This document shows positions 1 to 8,078 of a DNA stretch of 64,000 bases, piece after piece; position 1 is the first letter of the stretch, and the number at the start of each line of letters is the position of its first letter. A model generated the notes under the pieces. The model was not told where the DNA came from. It was given only the letters and a program-made list of their open reading frames with translations, and made no database searches. Source of the DNA: Sphingomonas canadensis (GTDB lineage: Bacteria; Pseudomonadota; Alphaproteobacteria; Sphingomonadales; Sphingomonadaceae); assembly GCF_026013525.1 (NCBI RefSeq), contig NZ_JAPDRA010000002.1:310001-374000 (forward strand), given 5' to 3'. A program made the position numbers and the translations under genes.

Positions 1-145
1 TGACGGAACGTTTTGTCACCGCGAGAGTGTAGATCGGGTTAAGCCGCGCAAGGTTTTGGCGTGCCTTGCGCTTTTGCCCGTCCGCCGCTATGTGCCCGCC
101 CGACCGTTCCATGGGACGCGAAGCATTGGGACGCCCAAGGGCGTA

Positions 146-175
146 CGCCGGCCGACGAGGTTTCGTCCGCCGGCG
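146..175 (+). terminator. Strong hairpin upstream of ffh, possible terminator of the preceding gene
   Basis: Arms 146-158 and 163-175 pair at 12 of 13 positions around a four-base loop and are followed by GTGTTTT, a weak T-rich tail. It may end a gene lying left of the window or sit in the ffh leader. The first 214 bases otherwise hold no gene I can support. Confidence 0.4.
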
Positions 176-214
176 TGTTTTGCGTTTCCGGCACGGCAGG
201 ATGGAGTTTGGCGA

Positions 215-1717
215 TTGTTCGATAGTCTTAGCGAGCGGCTGGGGGGCGTATTCGATCGCCTGCGCGGGCGCGGCGCGCTATCCGAGGCCGATGTGCGCAC
301 GGCGATGCGCGAGGTGCGCGTCGCCCTGCTTGAGGCGGACGTCGCGCTGCCCGTCGCCCGCAGCTTCGTCGACAAGATCACCGAGGCCGCCGTCGGCCAG
401 CAGGTGCTGCGCTCGGTCACGCCCGGCCAGCAGGTCGTCAAGATCGTCCATGACGCGCTGGTGGACATGCTCGGGCCGGAAACGGCGGAGCTGGAGCTGG
501 CCGTCACCCCGCCGGCGGTGGTGATGCTGGTCGGTCTCCAGGGATCGGGCAAGACCACCACCACGGCCAAGCTGGGCCGCCTGCTCAAGTCGCAGGGCAA
601 GAAGGTGATGATGGCGTCGCTGGACGTGAACCGTCCGGCCGCGCAGGAACAGCTCGCCGTACTCGGCACCCAGACGGATGTGGCGACGCTGCCCATCGTC
701 GCGGGCCAGCAGCCGGTGGACATCGCCCGGCGCGCGCTCTCCGCCGCGAAGCTCCAGGGCTTTGACGTGCTGATGCTCGATACCGCGGGCCGCCTGCATG
801 TCGATCAGGCGCTGATGGACGAGATGAAGGCGGTCGCCGGCATCGCGAACCCGGCCGAGATCCTGCTCGTCGTCGACAGCCTGACCGGCCAGGACGCGGT
901 GAACGTCGCCAGCAGCTTCAGCGAACAGGTGCCGCTGACCGGCGTGGTCCTGACCCGCATGGACGGCGATGCGCGCGGCGGCGCGGCGCTTTCGATGCGC
1001 GCCGTCACCGGCAAGCCGATCAAGTTCGCGGGCATGGGCGAGAAGCTCGACGCGCTCGAGCCGTTCCATCCCAAGCGCGTCGCGGGCCGCATCCTGGGCA
1101 TGGGCGACGTGGTGTCGCTGGTCGAAAAGGCCGCCGCCTCGATCGAGCAGGAAGACGCCGAGCGGATGGCGCAGCGGCTTGCCAAAGGCAAGTTCGACAT
1201 GAACGATCTGCGCGCCCAGCTCGGCCAGATGCGCCGGATGGGCGGCATCGGCGCGCTGGCGGGGATGATCCCGGGCATGAAAAAGGCCCAGGCCGCGGTG
1301 GATCAGGTGGGCGGCGACAAGGTGCTGCTGCGCATGGACGCGATGATCACCTCGATGACGCCCAAGGAGCGCGAGAAGCCCGAGCTGATCAACGCCAAGC
1401 GCAAGATCCGCATCGCCAAGGGCAGCGGCACGACCGTTCAGGATGTGAACAAGCTGCTGAAAATGCACCAGGAAATGCAGACCGCGATGAAGCGCATCAA
1501 GAAGATGGGCGGGCTGAAGGGGCTGATGGGCCTGTTCGGCGGCGGCGGTGGCGGCATGGGCGGCATGGGGGGAGCGGGCGGCCCCGGCGCGGCCGGTGCG
1601 CCCGACATGGGCGACATGATGGGCAAGCTGGGCGGCCCCGGCGGCCTTCCCGGGCTGGGCGGCCCCGGCATGCCGAAGCTGCCCCCTGGTTTCGAGAATT
1701 TCCTGAAAAAGAAGTGA
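215..1717 (+). CDS. ffh: Signal recognition particle protein Ffh
   Basis: SRP54-type GTPase that binds signal sequences of nascent inner-membrane proteins with the SRP RNA and docks on FtsY. The protein is 500 residues, the usual length. It has the N domain, then the GTPase G1 loop GLQGSGKTTTTAKLG, the DTAGRLH motif and TRMDGDARGG (TRMD replaces the usual TKxD), then the methionine-rich M domain and a Gly/Met/Pro tail. I chose the TTG at 215 because the family begins MFDSLSERL and a GGAG lies eight bases upstream (203-206). The reading frame stays open upstream to 56, but that extension is low-complexity and unlike the family. First gene of the ffh-rpsP-rimM block. Confidence 0.95.
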   Translation: MFDSLSERLGGVFDRLRGRGALSEADVRTAMREVRVALLEADVALPVARSFVDKITEAAVGQQVLRSVTPGQQVVKIVHDALVDMLGPETAELELAVTPPAVVMLVGLQGSGKTTTTAKLGRLLKSQGKKVMMASLDVNRPAAQEQLAVLGTQTDVATLPIVAGQQPVDIARRALSAAKLQGFDVLMLDTAGRLHVDQALMDEMKAVAGIANPAEILLVVDSLTGQDAVNVASSFSEQVPLTGVVLTRMDGDARGGAALSMRAVTGKPIKFAGMGEKLDALEPFHPKRVAGRILGMGDVVSLVEKAAASIEQEDAERMAQRLAKGKFDMNDLRAQLGQMRRMGGIGALAGMIPGMKKAQAAVDQVGGDKVLLRMDAMITSMTPKEREKPELINAKRKIRIAKGSGTTVQDVNKLLKMHQEMQTAMKRIKKMGGLKGLMGLFGGGGGGMGGMGGAGGPGAAGAPDMGDMMGKLGGPGGLPGLGGPGMPKLPPGFENFLKKK

Positions 1718-1753
1718 TTTAAGACTTAGAGTTAGAGAAGGAAGAGAAGTACA

Positions 1754-2227
1754 ATGGCACTTTCCATGCGTCTTTCGCGCGGCGGTTCGAAGAAGCGCCC
1801 CTATTACCGGATCGTGGTGGCCGACGGCCGCAGCCCGCGTGACGGCAAGTTCATCGAGAAGATCGGCACCTACAACCCGCTGCTCGCCAAGGATTCGCCG
1901 GAGCGCGTGAAGCTGGACGGCGATCGCGCCAGCTATTGGCTGGGCGTCGGTGCGCAGCCGACCGATCGCGTCGCCCGCTTCCTCGACGCCGCCGGCATCA
2001 AGGAGCGCGCCGCGCGCAACAACCCGAAGAAGGCCGAGCCGGGCGAGAAGGCCAAGGAGCGCGCCGAGGAGCGTGCCGAGAAGCAGAAGGCCGCCGAGGA
2101 AGCCCAGGCCGCCGAGGCCGTGGCCGTCGTCGCCGCCGAGGTGGAAGCCGCCACCGCGGAGCCGACTCCGGAGGCCGAGCAGGTCGCCGAGGCGACCGCC
2201 GAAGAGACCCCGCCGGCCGAGGCCTGA
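1754..2227 (+). CDS. rpsP: 30S ribosomal protein S16
   Basis: Small-subunit ribosomal protein needed for 30S assembly. The first 80 residues are the canonical S16 fold ([20 protein letters not shown], then IGTYNPLL). The protein is 157 residues, about twice the bacterial minimum, because of an Ala/Glu/Lys-rich low-complexity tail from about residue 85, typical of alphaproteobacterial S16. ATG start with AAGGAAGAG just upstream. It lies 36 bp after ffh and is probably co-transcribed with it. Confidence 0.96.
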   Translation: MALSMRLSRGGSKKRPYYRIVVADGRSPRDGKFIEKIGTYNPLLAKDSPERVKLDGDRASYWLGVGAQPTDRVARFLDAAGIKERAARNNPKKAEPGEKAKERAEERAEKQKAAEEAQAAEAVAVVAAEVEAATAEPTPEAEQVAEATAEETPPAEA

Positions 2228-2235
2228 TCCTACTC

Positions 2236-2333
2236 CCCCTCCCGCTTGCGGGAGGGGTCAGGGGAGGGCCTGTGAGCCATTCCGCCCCGACAGGGAAAAG
2301 CCTTCCCGCATCCCCTCCCGCTGCCGGGAGGGG
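2236..2333. repeat. Pair of intergenic palindromes, rpsP-rimM gap
   Basis: Two related hairpins: CCCCTCCCGC/GCGGGAGGGG (2236-2245 with 2248-2257) and CCCCTCCCG/CGGGAGGGG (2312-2320 with 2325-2333). They belong to the same style of C/G-rich intergenic palindrome seen at 43682-43824 and 49716-49845. The right arm of the second hairpin supplies the Shine-Dalgarno sequence of rimM. Confidence 0.75.
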
Positions 2334-2340
2334 AGAGCGG

Positions 2341-2817
2341 GTGGTCACGCTGGCCGTCGTCATCGGCGCGCATGGCGTGGCGGGCGAGGTGCGGCTCAAG
2401 GTCTTCGCGCAGGACCTTGCCGCCTTCCGCGCCTTCAACGGCGGCGCGCTGACGCTGCGGAGCGCGCGGCAAGGCCCGAACGGCACGATCGCGCGCTTCG
2501 CCGAGGTGGCCGATCGCAACGCCGCCGAGGCGCTGCGCGGCACCGAGCTGACCGTACCGCGATCCGCGCTGCCGCCGCTGGGCGAGGGCGAATATTATCA
2601 TTGCGACCTGATCGGTCTCGCCGCCGTTTCCGAGGGCGGGGAGCCGATCGGCCGTGTCGTCGCGGTCGACAATTTCGGCGCGGGCGACGTGATCGAGGTC
2701 GAGCGGCCCGCCGCGGGCGACCGGCCGGGCACGCGCTTCATGGTGCCGATGCAGCCCCGGGCCGTGCCCCGCTGGGACGATTTGACGCTCACCATCGCGG
2801 ACGGCTGGGCGGATTGA
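2341..2817 (+). CDS. rimM: Ribosome maturation factor RimM
   Basis: Late 30S assembly factor that binds S19 and helps mature the 16S 3' domain. The N-terminal barrel starts VVTLAVVIGAHGVAGEVRLK and the C-terminal PRC-like barrel contains YYHCDLIGL and ends VPRWDDLTLTIADGW; 158 residues. GTG start at 2341. Its Shine-Dalgarno (AGGGGAG, 2329-2335) overlaps the right arm of the 2312-2333 hairpin, so initiation could depend on RNA folding. In most bacteria trmD follows directly; here six genes separate rimM from trmD. Confidence 0.93.
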   Translation: MVTLAVVIGAHGVAGEVRLKVFAQDLAAFRAFNGGALTLRSARQGPNGTIARFAEVADRNAAEALRGTELTVPRSALPPLGEGEYYHCDLIGLAAVSEGGEPIGRVVAVDNFGAGDVIEVERPAAGDRPGTRFMVPMQPRAVPRWDDLTLTIADGWAD

Positions 2818-2869
2818 GGCCGCCCCGGTATCGTCGCGCCATCGGCGTGGCGATCAGGGAGATTCGGTG

Positions 2870-4381
2870 ATGCGGTGGATGCTGGCTTCGGCCCTGGCGA
2901 TGGCGTTCGCGCCGCTCCCCGCCGCCGCCCAGACGGTGGCGGAGCACAACGAACTTCCCGCGCCCGCGCGCGCCGCCATCGACAAGGCCTTCGCCGACTT
3001 CCGCGATCGCACGCCCGTTCCCGGCATGGTCTATGCCGTGGTGCGCGACGGGCGGATCGTCCACCTCGGCGCCTGGGGCGTACAGGAGATCGGCGGATCG
3101 GCCGTCACCGCACAGACCCATTTCCGCATCGCATCGATGAGCAAGGCGTTCACCGCGCTGGCGATCCTCTCGCTGCGCGACAAGGGCAAGCTCTCGCTGG
3201 ACGATCTGGCGGAGAAGCACATCCCCCAGATGCGCCGCTGGACCTATCCCACCGCCGATGCGCCGCGCATCCGCATCCGCGACCTGCTCCAGCATGTCGC
3301 CGGCTTCGTCACCGACGATCCCTGGGGCGATCGCCAGCAGGTTATGAGCGAGGCCGATTTCACCCGCACCATCGCCGCGGGCGTGCCGTGGAGCCGGGTG
3401 GGGCAGAGCCAGCATGAATATTCCAACTTCGGCTATGCGCTGCTCGGCCGCATCGTCACCAATGTTTCGGGCATGCCGTACCAGCAGTATATCCGGCGCA
3501 CGATCCTGGAGCCGCTGGGGATGCGCGAGACCGGCTATGAGGTCGGCAATGTCGGCAAGGACCGGCTGGCCGCCGGCTATCGCTGGGAGAATGACCAGTG
3601 GGTGCTGGAGCCGTTCATGAAGGACGGCGCGTTCGGCGCGATGGGCGGGATCAACACCACCGCCGAAGACTATGCGAAGTGGGTCGCGTTCCTGCTTTCC
3701 GCCTGGCCGGCGCGCGACGATCCCGATGCCGGGCCGGTGAAGCGCGCGACCGTGCGCGAGATGGCGCAGGGCCTCAACTTCGTCCGTATCGCCCCGCGCC
3801 CCGGCGCGGCGGCGGACGACAAATGCGTCCATGCCATCGCCTATGGCATGGGCATGCGCGTGTCGCCCGATTGCGACCTTGGGCTCACGCTGTTCCATGG
3901 CGGCGGCTATCCCGGCTACGGCAGCTTCGTGGTGCTGGCGCCGGAGACGGGCACGGCGGTGTTCGGCTTCGCCAACCGCACCTATCAGGCGCCGTCGCTG
4001 CCGGTATGGCAGTCGCTGTGGGCGCTGGCCCGCGCGGGGGTGATCGCGCCGCGCCCGGTGCCGCTGAACCCGCTGCTGGGCGAGATGCAGGATATCGCGC
4101 GTGCCGCCTATCGCGCGGGCGGGCTGGGGCCGCTGGAGGGGCGGCTGGCGATGAACTTCCTGCTCGATCGTTCGGCGGAAAACTGGGCCGCGGAATTCGC
4201 CCGGATCAAGGGCCTGGTGGGCGAATGCTCCACCGCCGAGCCGCTTGCGCCGACCGGCAGTCTTTCGACCGCGTTCCGATGGAATTGCGAGAAGGGGCAG
4301 CTCGACGGCCAGATCCTGCTTTCGCCCACCAATCCGCCCGCGATTCAGGCGCTGCGCTTCAATCCGCGTCCGGCGCCCTAG
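2870..4381 (+). CDS. Exported serine hydrolase (class C beta-lactamase/esterase family)
   Basis: Penicillin-binding-protein-like serine hydrolase, 503 residues. An N-terminal signal peptide probably ends at AAAQ near residue 20. The catalytic SxxK is SMSK (Ser89, Lys92), the Tyr motif is HEYSNFGYALLG, and the late motif is HGGGYPGYG in place of KTG. Family members hydrolyse beta-lactams, D-aminoacyl peptides or esters, and the substrate cannot be read from sequence. A GTG at 2867 precedes the ATG at 2870; the ATG is better spaced from GGGAG (2857-2862). A C-terminal extension of about 120 residues follows the hydrolase domain. It has no obvious link to the neighbouring ribosome genes. Confidence 0.85.
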   Translation: MRWMLASALAMAFAPLPAAAQTVAEHNELPAPARAAIDKAFADFRDRTPVPGMVYAVVRDGRIVHLGAWGVQEIGGSAVTAQTHFRIASMSKAFTALAILSLRDKGKLSLDDLAEKHIPQMRRWTYPTADAPRIRIRDLLQHVAGFVTDDPWGDRQQVMSEADFTRTIAAGVPWSRVGQSQHEYSNFGYALLGRIVTNVSGMPYQQYIRRTILEPLGMRETGYEVGNVGKDRLAAGYRWENDQWVLEPFMKDGAFGAMGGINTTAEDYAKWVAFLLSAWPARDDPDAGPVKRATVREMAQGLNFVRIAPRPGAAADDKCVHAIAYGMGMRVSPDCDLGLTLFHGGGYPGYGSFVVLAPETGTAVFGFANRTYQAPSLPVWQSLWALARAGVIAPRPVPLNPLLGEMQDIARAAYRAGGLGPLEGRLAMNFLLDRSAENWAAEFARIKGLVGECSTAEPLAPTGSLSTAFRWNCEKGQLDGQILLSPTNPPAIQALRFNPRPAP

Positions 4382-4408
4382 GCGGGCAGGGCGTCACGAT
4401 GGCGTAAT

Positions 4409-4423
4409 ATATATCGGATATAT
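4409..4423. promoter_or_regulatory. ATATATC-G-GATATAT inverted repeat before the GRDP-like gene
   Basis: A perfect 7+7 inverted repeat with a one-base centre lies ten bases upstream of the next start codon in an otherwise GC-rich region. It is a possible operator or AT-rich promoter element. Confidence 0.4.
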
Positions 4424-4432
4424 GGGAATTAG

Positions 4433-5017
4433 ATGAGCGAACCGGCGCACCCGCAGGCTTCGCACCGGGATCACCCGGTCTGGGCATTGCTTTCCCGCTA
4501 CACCATCGGCCCGGAAGACGCCGCGCTCGGCTTCGCACGGCGCCTTGCGCGCGAGAACGGCTGGAGCCTCGACCATGCGGGCCGCGTGATCGAGGAATAT
4601 AAGCGCTTCGCCTTCCTGGCTGTCACCGGCACGCGCGACGTGACGCCCTCCGACCCGGTCGACCAGGCCTGGCACCTGCACCTCACCTATTCGCGCGATT
4701 ATTGGGAGCGCTTCTGCCCCCAGGTGCTGGGCCGCGCGCTGCACCACGGGCCGACGCTGGGGGGCGAGGGGGAGCGCCACCGCCACTTCGCCCAATATGC
4801 CGATACGCTGAAACGCTATGAGGCCGAGTTTGGCCCGCCGCCCGCCGATATCTGGCCCCCGGCCGCGCATCTGTTGCTGGAGGCGCCGCACCTGCGCCGC
4901 GTCGATCTGCGCGGGCGGCTGATCGTGCCGCGCTCGCTTGCCTGGGCGGCGGTTGCGGCGGTGGCGCTGCTTGCCATCCTGCTTGTGTCGATGATCGTGT
5001 TGGAAGCGAAAGGCTGA
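4433..5017 (+). CDS. Glycine-rich-domain-protein-like (GRDP-like) protein with C-terminal membrane anchor
   Basis: 194 residues. The central segment carries TPSDPVDQAWHLHLTYSRDY, resembling the D-x-x-WHxHL signature of the GRDP-like family (Pfam PF07173), whose biochemical role is unknown. One transmembrane helix lies near the C-terminus (about 167-188, SLAWAAVAAVALLAILLVSM). ATG start with GGGA a few bases upstream. It is followed after five bases by the TIGR04222-like protein, so the two are almost certainly co-transcribed and may act together at the membrane. Confidence 0.72.
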   Translation: MSEPAHPQASHRDHPVWALLSRYTIGPEDAALGFARRLARENGWSLDHAGRVIEEYKRFAFLAVTGTRDVTPSDPVDQAWHLHLTYSRDYWERFCPQVLGRALHHGPTLGGEGERHRHFAQYADTLKRYEAEFGPPPADIWPPAAHLLLEAPHLRRVDLRGRLIVPRSLAWAAVAAVALLAILLVSMIVLEAKG

Positions 5018-5022
5018 CTGCG

Positions 5023-5862
5023 ATGACTTCACCCTTTGATCTTACCGGGCCGATGTTCCTGCTGCTGTATCTGGCCCTGCTGGCGGCAGCGATCGTGGCG
5101 GGCATGCTGCTGCCGCGCTGGCTGCGCGCGGAGGGGCGCGAGCCTGCGGTGACCGATCCGGACCAGCTTGCCTATCTGGCCGGCGGCCGCACGCGGCTGG
5201 CGGAGACGGTCACCTCCCGCCTGCTCGCCTCCGGCGCGATCGCGATCGACGCCGGGGGCCGGTTTCAGCATGGCGAGCATGCCCGCGGGCGCACCGCGGC
5301 CGAGCGTGCGGTGCTCGCGCTGCCCCAGGACGCGCGCTGGACCCGGGTTTCGGCCGCGGTCGCCCGGCAGGCGGACGGGGTGGCACAGCGGCTCACCGAC
5401 GCGGGGCTGCTGCTCGACGGCGGCGAGGCGCTGCGCGCGCGGATCGTGCAGACCTTGCCCTATCTGCTGGTGATGGCGATCGGGCTGGTGAAGCTGAACG
5501 TCGGGCTGGAGCGCGAACGGCCGGTGGAGGCACTGACGGTGCTGCTGGTGATTACCGGGGTGCTGGCGCTGATCCGCTTCGCCGTGCTCGATCGCCGGAC
5601 GCGCGGGGCGCTGGCGGTGCTGGCCTCGGCGCGGGCGCGCAGCGAGCGCCTGCGGCTGGCGCCCACCGCGCCGGAGACCGACATGGCGGTTGCGCTGTTC
5701 GGCACCGCGGTACTCGCCGGATCGGGCTGGGCGGCGTTCCACAGCCTGCGGACGTCGAGCGGCAGCAGCGACTCCGGCGGCAGCGGGTGCAGCAGCGACA
5801 GCGGATGCAGCGGCGGCGACGGTGGTGGCGGCGGCTGCGGCGGTTGCGGCGGCGGGGACTGA
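5023..5862 (+). CDS. TIGR04222-like membrane protein with Gly/Cys-rich tail
   Basis: 279 residues with a membrane helix near residues 10-30, a soluble stretch, two helices around 145-190, another near 220-235, and a C-terminal tail that is almost only Ser, Gly, Cys and Asp, ending GGCGGCGGGD. Proteins named by TIGR04222 have this arrangement; function unknown. It overlaps no neighbour but follows the GRDP-like gene by five bases. The tail holds seven cysteines and could bind metal or be a modification or sorting signal, which is inference only. Confidence 0.72.
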   Translation: MTSPFDLTGPMFLLLYLALLAAAIVAGMLLPRWLRAEGREPAVTDPDQLAYLAGGRTRLAETVTSRLLASGAIAIDAGGRFQHGEHARGRTAAERAVLALPQDARWTRVSAAVARQADGVAQRLTDAGLLLDGGEALRARIVQTLPYLLVMAIGLVKLNVGLERERPVEALTVLLVITGVLALIRFAVLDRRTRGALAVLASARARSERLRLAPTAPETDMAVALFGTAVLAGSGWAAFHSLRTSSGSSDSGGSGCSSDSGCSGGDGGGGGCGGCGGGD

Positions 5863-5902
5863 CGGGGGGACATCGCCCGGCGGGCCTGCTAGACAAGGGG
5901 CC

Positions 5903-6178
5903 ATGCTCGCCCTCTTCGAAATGATGGCCGTCCACCTCCTCGCGCTGGCGATCCTCGCCCTGACGCGGCGCGGGCGCGCGCCCTGGCTGGCCGAGGACGC
6001 GCTGCTCTACGTCATCGGCCTGGGGCCGGCGCTGGCGATCCCCTTCCTCACGCTGTCGGGCGAACTGGCGCTGGGGCCTGTCGGCGTGACCGGATATATG
6101 GCCGGGCTGTTGCTGACGGGGGTGATCGGCACCGGCACCGCCCTGACGGTGGAGAGCGCTCCGTCGCGGCGGGCTTGA
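5903..6178 (+). CDS. Small hydrophobic membrane protein
   Basis: 91 residues with three probable transmembrane helices (about 5-20, 30-48, 58-80). The ATG at 5903 has AAGGGG immediately upstream (5895-5900). I do not recognise the family. It sits 40 bp after the TIGR04222-like gene and 45 bp before the vapBC operator, so it may be the last gene of the upstream group. Confidence 0.6.
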   Translation: MLALFEMMAVHLLALAILALTRRGRAPWLAEDALLYVIGLGPALAIPFLTLSGELALGPVGVTGYMAGLLLTGVIGTGTALTVESAPSRRA

Positions 6179-6191
6179 CGCTCCGGCGGCG

Positions 6192-6214
6192 CGTATATAC
6201 CTGATGTATATACG
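6192..6214. promoter_or_regulatory. Probable VapB operator
   Basis: A perfect inverted repeat CGTATATAC-CTGAT-GTATATACG lies directly before vapB. Its last base starts the GGAGG ribosome-binding site (6214-6218). The position and symmetry fit autorepression by the AbrB/MazE-fold antitoxin, as in other VapBC systems. Confidence 0.7.
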
Positions 6215-6223
6215 GAGGCCGTG

Positions 6224-6508
6224 ATGACCAAGGAATATCGCGCCCGCACCTTCAAGTCGGGCAATTCGGTGGCGCTGCGCCTGCCGAAGGGCCTGGGCAT
6301 CGAGCCCGGCCGCGAGATGCGCGTGCGCGAGGAGCAGGGCCGCTTCACGGTCGAACCGGCGGACGTGAAGCGCAAGATCGACGTGAGCAAATTTTGGGGA
6401 AAGGCGCCGGGCCTGACCGTGCCGTCGCGTGATGACTTCGATGATCCGCCGCGCGCGTGGGATCGGCCCGGCTGGCCGGGTTGGCCCGATTCCAGCACGC
6501 CCGAATGA
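6224..6508 (+). CDS. vapB: Antitoxin of VapBC module, AbrB/MazE-fold
   Basis: 94 residues. The N-terminal swapped-hairpin DNA-binding region reads TFKSGNSVALRLPKGLGIEPG, typical of AbrB/SpoVT-fold VapB antitoxins. The C-terminal part (DFDDPPRAWDRPGWPGW) is the acidic, aromatic toxin-wrapping tail. The ATG at 6224 is preferred over the GTG at 6221 because GGAGG ends six bases upstream. It overlaps vapC by four bases (ATGA). Probably autoregulated through 6192-6214. Confidence 0.85.
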   Translation: MTKEYRARTFKSGNSVALRLPKGLGIEPGREMRVREEQGRFTVEPADVKRKIDVSKFWGKAPGLTVPSRDDFDDPPRAWDRPGWPGWPDSSTPE

Positions 6509-6882
6509 CGATCGCGCTGCTCGGCACGGACATGTGTCTCTACGCTCTCGCCGGGTCGCATCCGCGGCTGCGTGAACGCCTGGAGGATCGCGAGCCCGGA
6601 TCGGTTGCGATCTCGGCCGTCACCCTCGCCGAGATCGCGCTGGGATCGGCGAACGGCAAGGCTCCGCCCGTCGAGGTGCTGGACGCATTCGTCGAGCAGA
6701 TCATACTCTTGGATTTCGATGGTGCGGCGGCCTGGGCCTATGCGTCTCTTCCGTTCCGGCGAGGGCGTTTCGACCGGTTGCTGGGTGCGCATGCGCTGAG
6801 CCTGGGAGCGGTGCTCGTCACCGACAACGAACGCGACTTTGCCGATATTCCCGGCCTGCAGATCGAGAACTGGACCCTGTGA
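6505..6882 (+). CDS. vapC: VapC toxin, PIN-domain ribonuclease
   Basis: 125 residues starting [17 protein letters not shown]. The PIN acidic residues are visible: Asp in GTDMC, Glu in [11 protein letters not shown], Asp in [10 protein letters not shown] and the closing [20 protein letters not shown] block. Members cleave tRNA or rRNA and are held inactive by VapB. The start overlaps vapB (ATGA), and the stop overlaps the GTG of trmD (GTGA), so translation of the essential trmD may be coupled to the toxin gene. All acidic positions are intact, so the toxin looks functional. Confidence 0.87.
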   Translation: MTIALLGTDMCLYALAGSHPRLRERLEDREPGSVAISAVTLAEIALGSANGKAPPVEVLDAFVEQIILLDFDGAAAWAYASLPFRRGRFDRLLGAHALSLGAVLVTDNERDFADIPGLQIENWTL

Positions 6883-7613
6883 CCTTCGCCGCGACGATCC
6901 TGACGCTCTATCCGGAGATGTTCCCCGGCCCGCTCGGCCATTCGCTCGCCGGGCGTGCGCTGCGCGAGGGGCTGTGGCGGTTCGAGGCGGTGCAAATCCG
7001 CGATTTCGCCGCCGACCGGCATCGATCGGTGGACGATACCCCGGCCGGGGGCGGGGCGGGGATGGTGATGCGCGCCGATGTGGTGGCGTCCGCGCTGGAC
7101 AGCGTGGCCGCGGCCGGCCGCCCGGTGCTGGCGATGACGCCGCGCGGAGCGCCGCTCACCCAGGCCCGCGTGCGCGATCTGGCGGCGGGCCCGGGCGCGG
7201 TGATCCTGTGCGGCCGGTTCGAGGGGATCGACGAGCGGCTGTTCGAGGCGCGCGCCATCGAACCGGTGTCGATCGGCGACTATGTGCTGTCCGGGGGCGA
7301 GATGGCGGCGCTGACGCTGCTCGACGCTTGCATTCGCCTCATTCCCGGCGTAATGGGCGCGGCTTCCAGCGGCATGGACGAGAGCTTCGAGACGGGGCTT
7401 CTCGAATATCCGCAATATACCCGACCTGTCGAATGGGAAGGGCGCACGATCCCCGAAGTGCTGCGATCGGGGGATCATGCGAGGATCGCGGCCTGGCGCA
7501 AGCAGATGGCCGAGACCGATACACGGCTAAGGAGGCCGGACCTTTGGGAGCGCCATGAGGGCGCTCGGGTCAAGCCTCCCTCTGGCGCGCGGCAGAGAAG
7601 CAAGGACGAATGA
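6879..7613 (+). CDS. trmD: tRNA (guanine-37-N1)-methyltransferase TrmD
   Basis: Makes m1G37 in tRNAs to prevent +1 frameshifting, using AdoMet bound in a trefoil knot. 244 residues. Motifs: [17 protein letters not shown] at the N-terminus, [25 protein letters not shown] and [15 protein letters not shown] (knot region), and [12 protein letters not shown]. The GTG start at 6879 overlaps the vapC stop codon, with no independent ribosome-binding site apparent, which suggests translational coupling. rplS follows after one base. Confidence 0.95.
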   Translation: MTFAATILTLYPEMFPGPLGHSLAGRALREGLWRFEAVQIRDFAADRHRSVDDTPAGGGAGMVMRADVVASALDSVAAAGRPVLAMTPRGAPLTQARVRDLAAGPGAVILCGRFEGIDERLFEARAIEPVSIGDYVLSGGEMAALTLLDACIRLIPGVMGAASSGMDESFETGLLEYPQYTRPVEWEGRTIPEVLRSGDHARIAAWRKQMAETDTRLRRPDLWERHEGARVKPPSGARQRSKDE

Positions 7614-7614
7614 G

Positions 7615-8001
7615 ATGAACCTCATCCAGACGCTCGAGGCCGAGCAGATCAAGAAGTTCAACGAAGCCAAGAAGATTCCGGAATTCCGCCCGGGCGACAC
7701 GCTGAAGGTCGGCGTGAAGGTGGTCGAGGGCGACCGCACCCGCGTCCAGAATTTCGAGGGCGTGTGCATCGCCCGCGCCAACAAGGGCATGGGCAGCAGC
7801 TTCACCGTCCGCAAGATCAGCTTCGGCGAGGGCGTCGAGCGCGTCTTCCCGCTCTATTCGCCGAACATCGATTCGATCGAGGTCGTCCGCCGCGGCGTCG
7901 TGCGCCGTGCGAAGCTCTATTATCTGCGTGGCCGCACCGGCAAGTCGGCGCGTATCGCCGAGCGCCGCGACGTCCGCACCGAGGAAGCCGCGGCCGAGTA
8001 A
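7615..8001 (+). CDS. rplS: 50S ribosomal protein L19
   Basis: Large-subunit protein at the 30S-50S interface; 128 residues. [31 protein letters not shown] and the [20 protein letters not shown] block are canonical. I set the start at the ATG at 7615, one base after the trmD stop and just downstream of AAGGACGA. An in-frame upstream ATG at 7555 would add residues that overlap trmD and are not in the family. Followed by a strong terminator. Confidence 0.96.
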   Translation: MNLIQTLEAEQIKKFNEAKKIPEFRPGDTLKVGVKVVEGDRTRVQNFEGVCIARANKGMGSSFTVRKISFGEGVERVFPLYSPNIDSIEVVRRGVVRRAKLYYLRGRTGKSARIAERRDVRTEEAAAE

Positions 8002-8024
8002 TCGCCGCCTTCCGTGCTGGAACG

Positions 8025-8057
8025 AAAAGGGCGCCGGTCAATCCCGGCGCCCTTTTT
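8025..8057. terminator. Rho-independent terminator after rplS
   Basis: Stem GGGCGCCGG (8029-8037) with CCGGCGCCC (8044-8052), six-base loop, preceded by AAAA and followed by TTTTT. It ends the ffh-rplS block and, read on the other strand, can also serve the small minus-strand gene that ends at 8079. Confidence 0.93.
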
Positions 8058-8078
8058 CGTGCCCGCGCACGCAGCGGT

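Noticed and set aside
56-214. Upstream extension of the ffh frame to position 56
   Set aside because: It runs through a hairpin and adds Arg/Pro-rich residues foreign to Ffh; TTG 215 has a proper ribosome-binding site and gives the family N-terminus.
5690-5902. Upstream extension of the small membrane protein into the Gly/Cys tail of the preceding gene
   Set aside because: It is an out-of-frame reading of the Ser/Gly/Cys repeat; ATG 5903 has its own ribosome-binding site.
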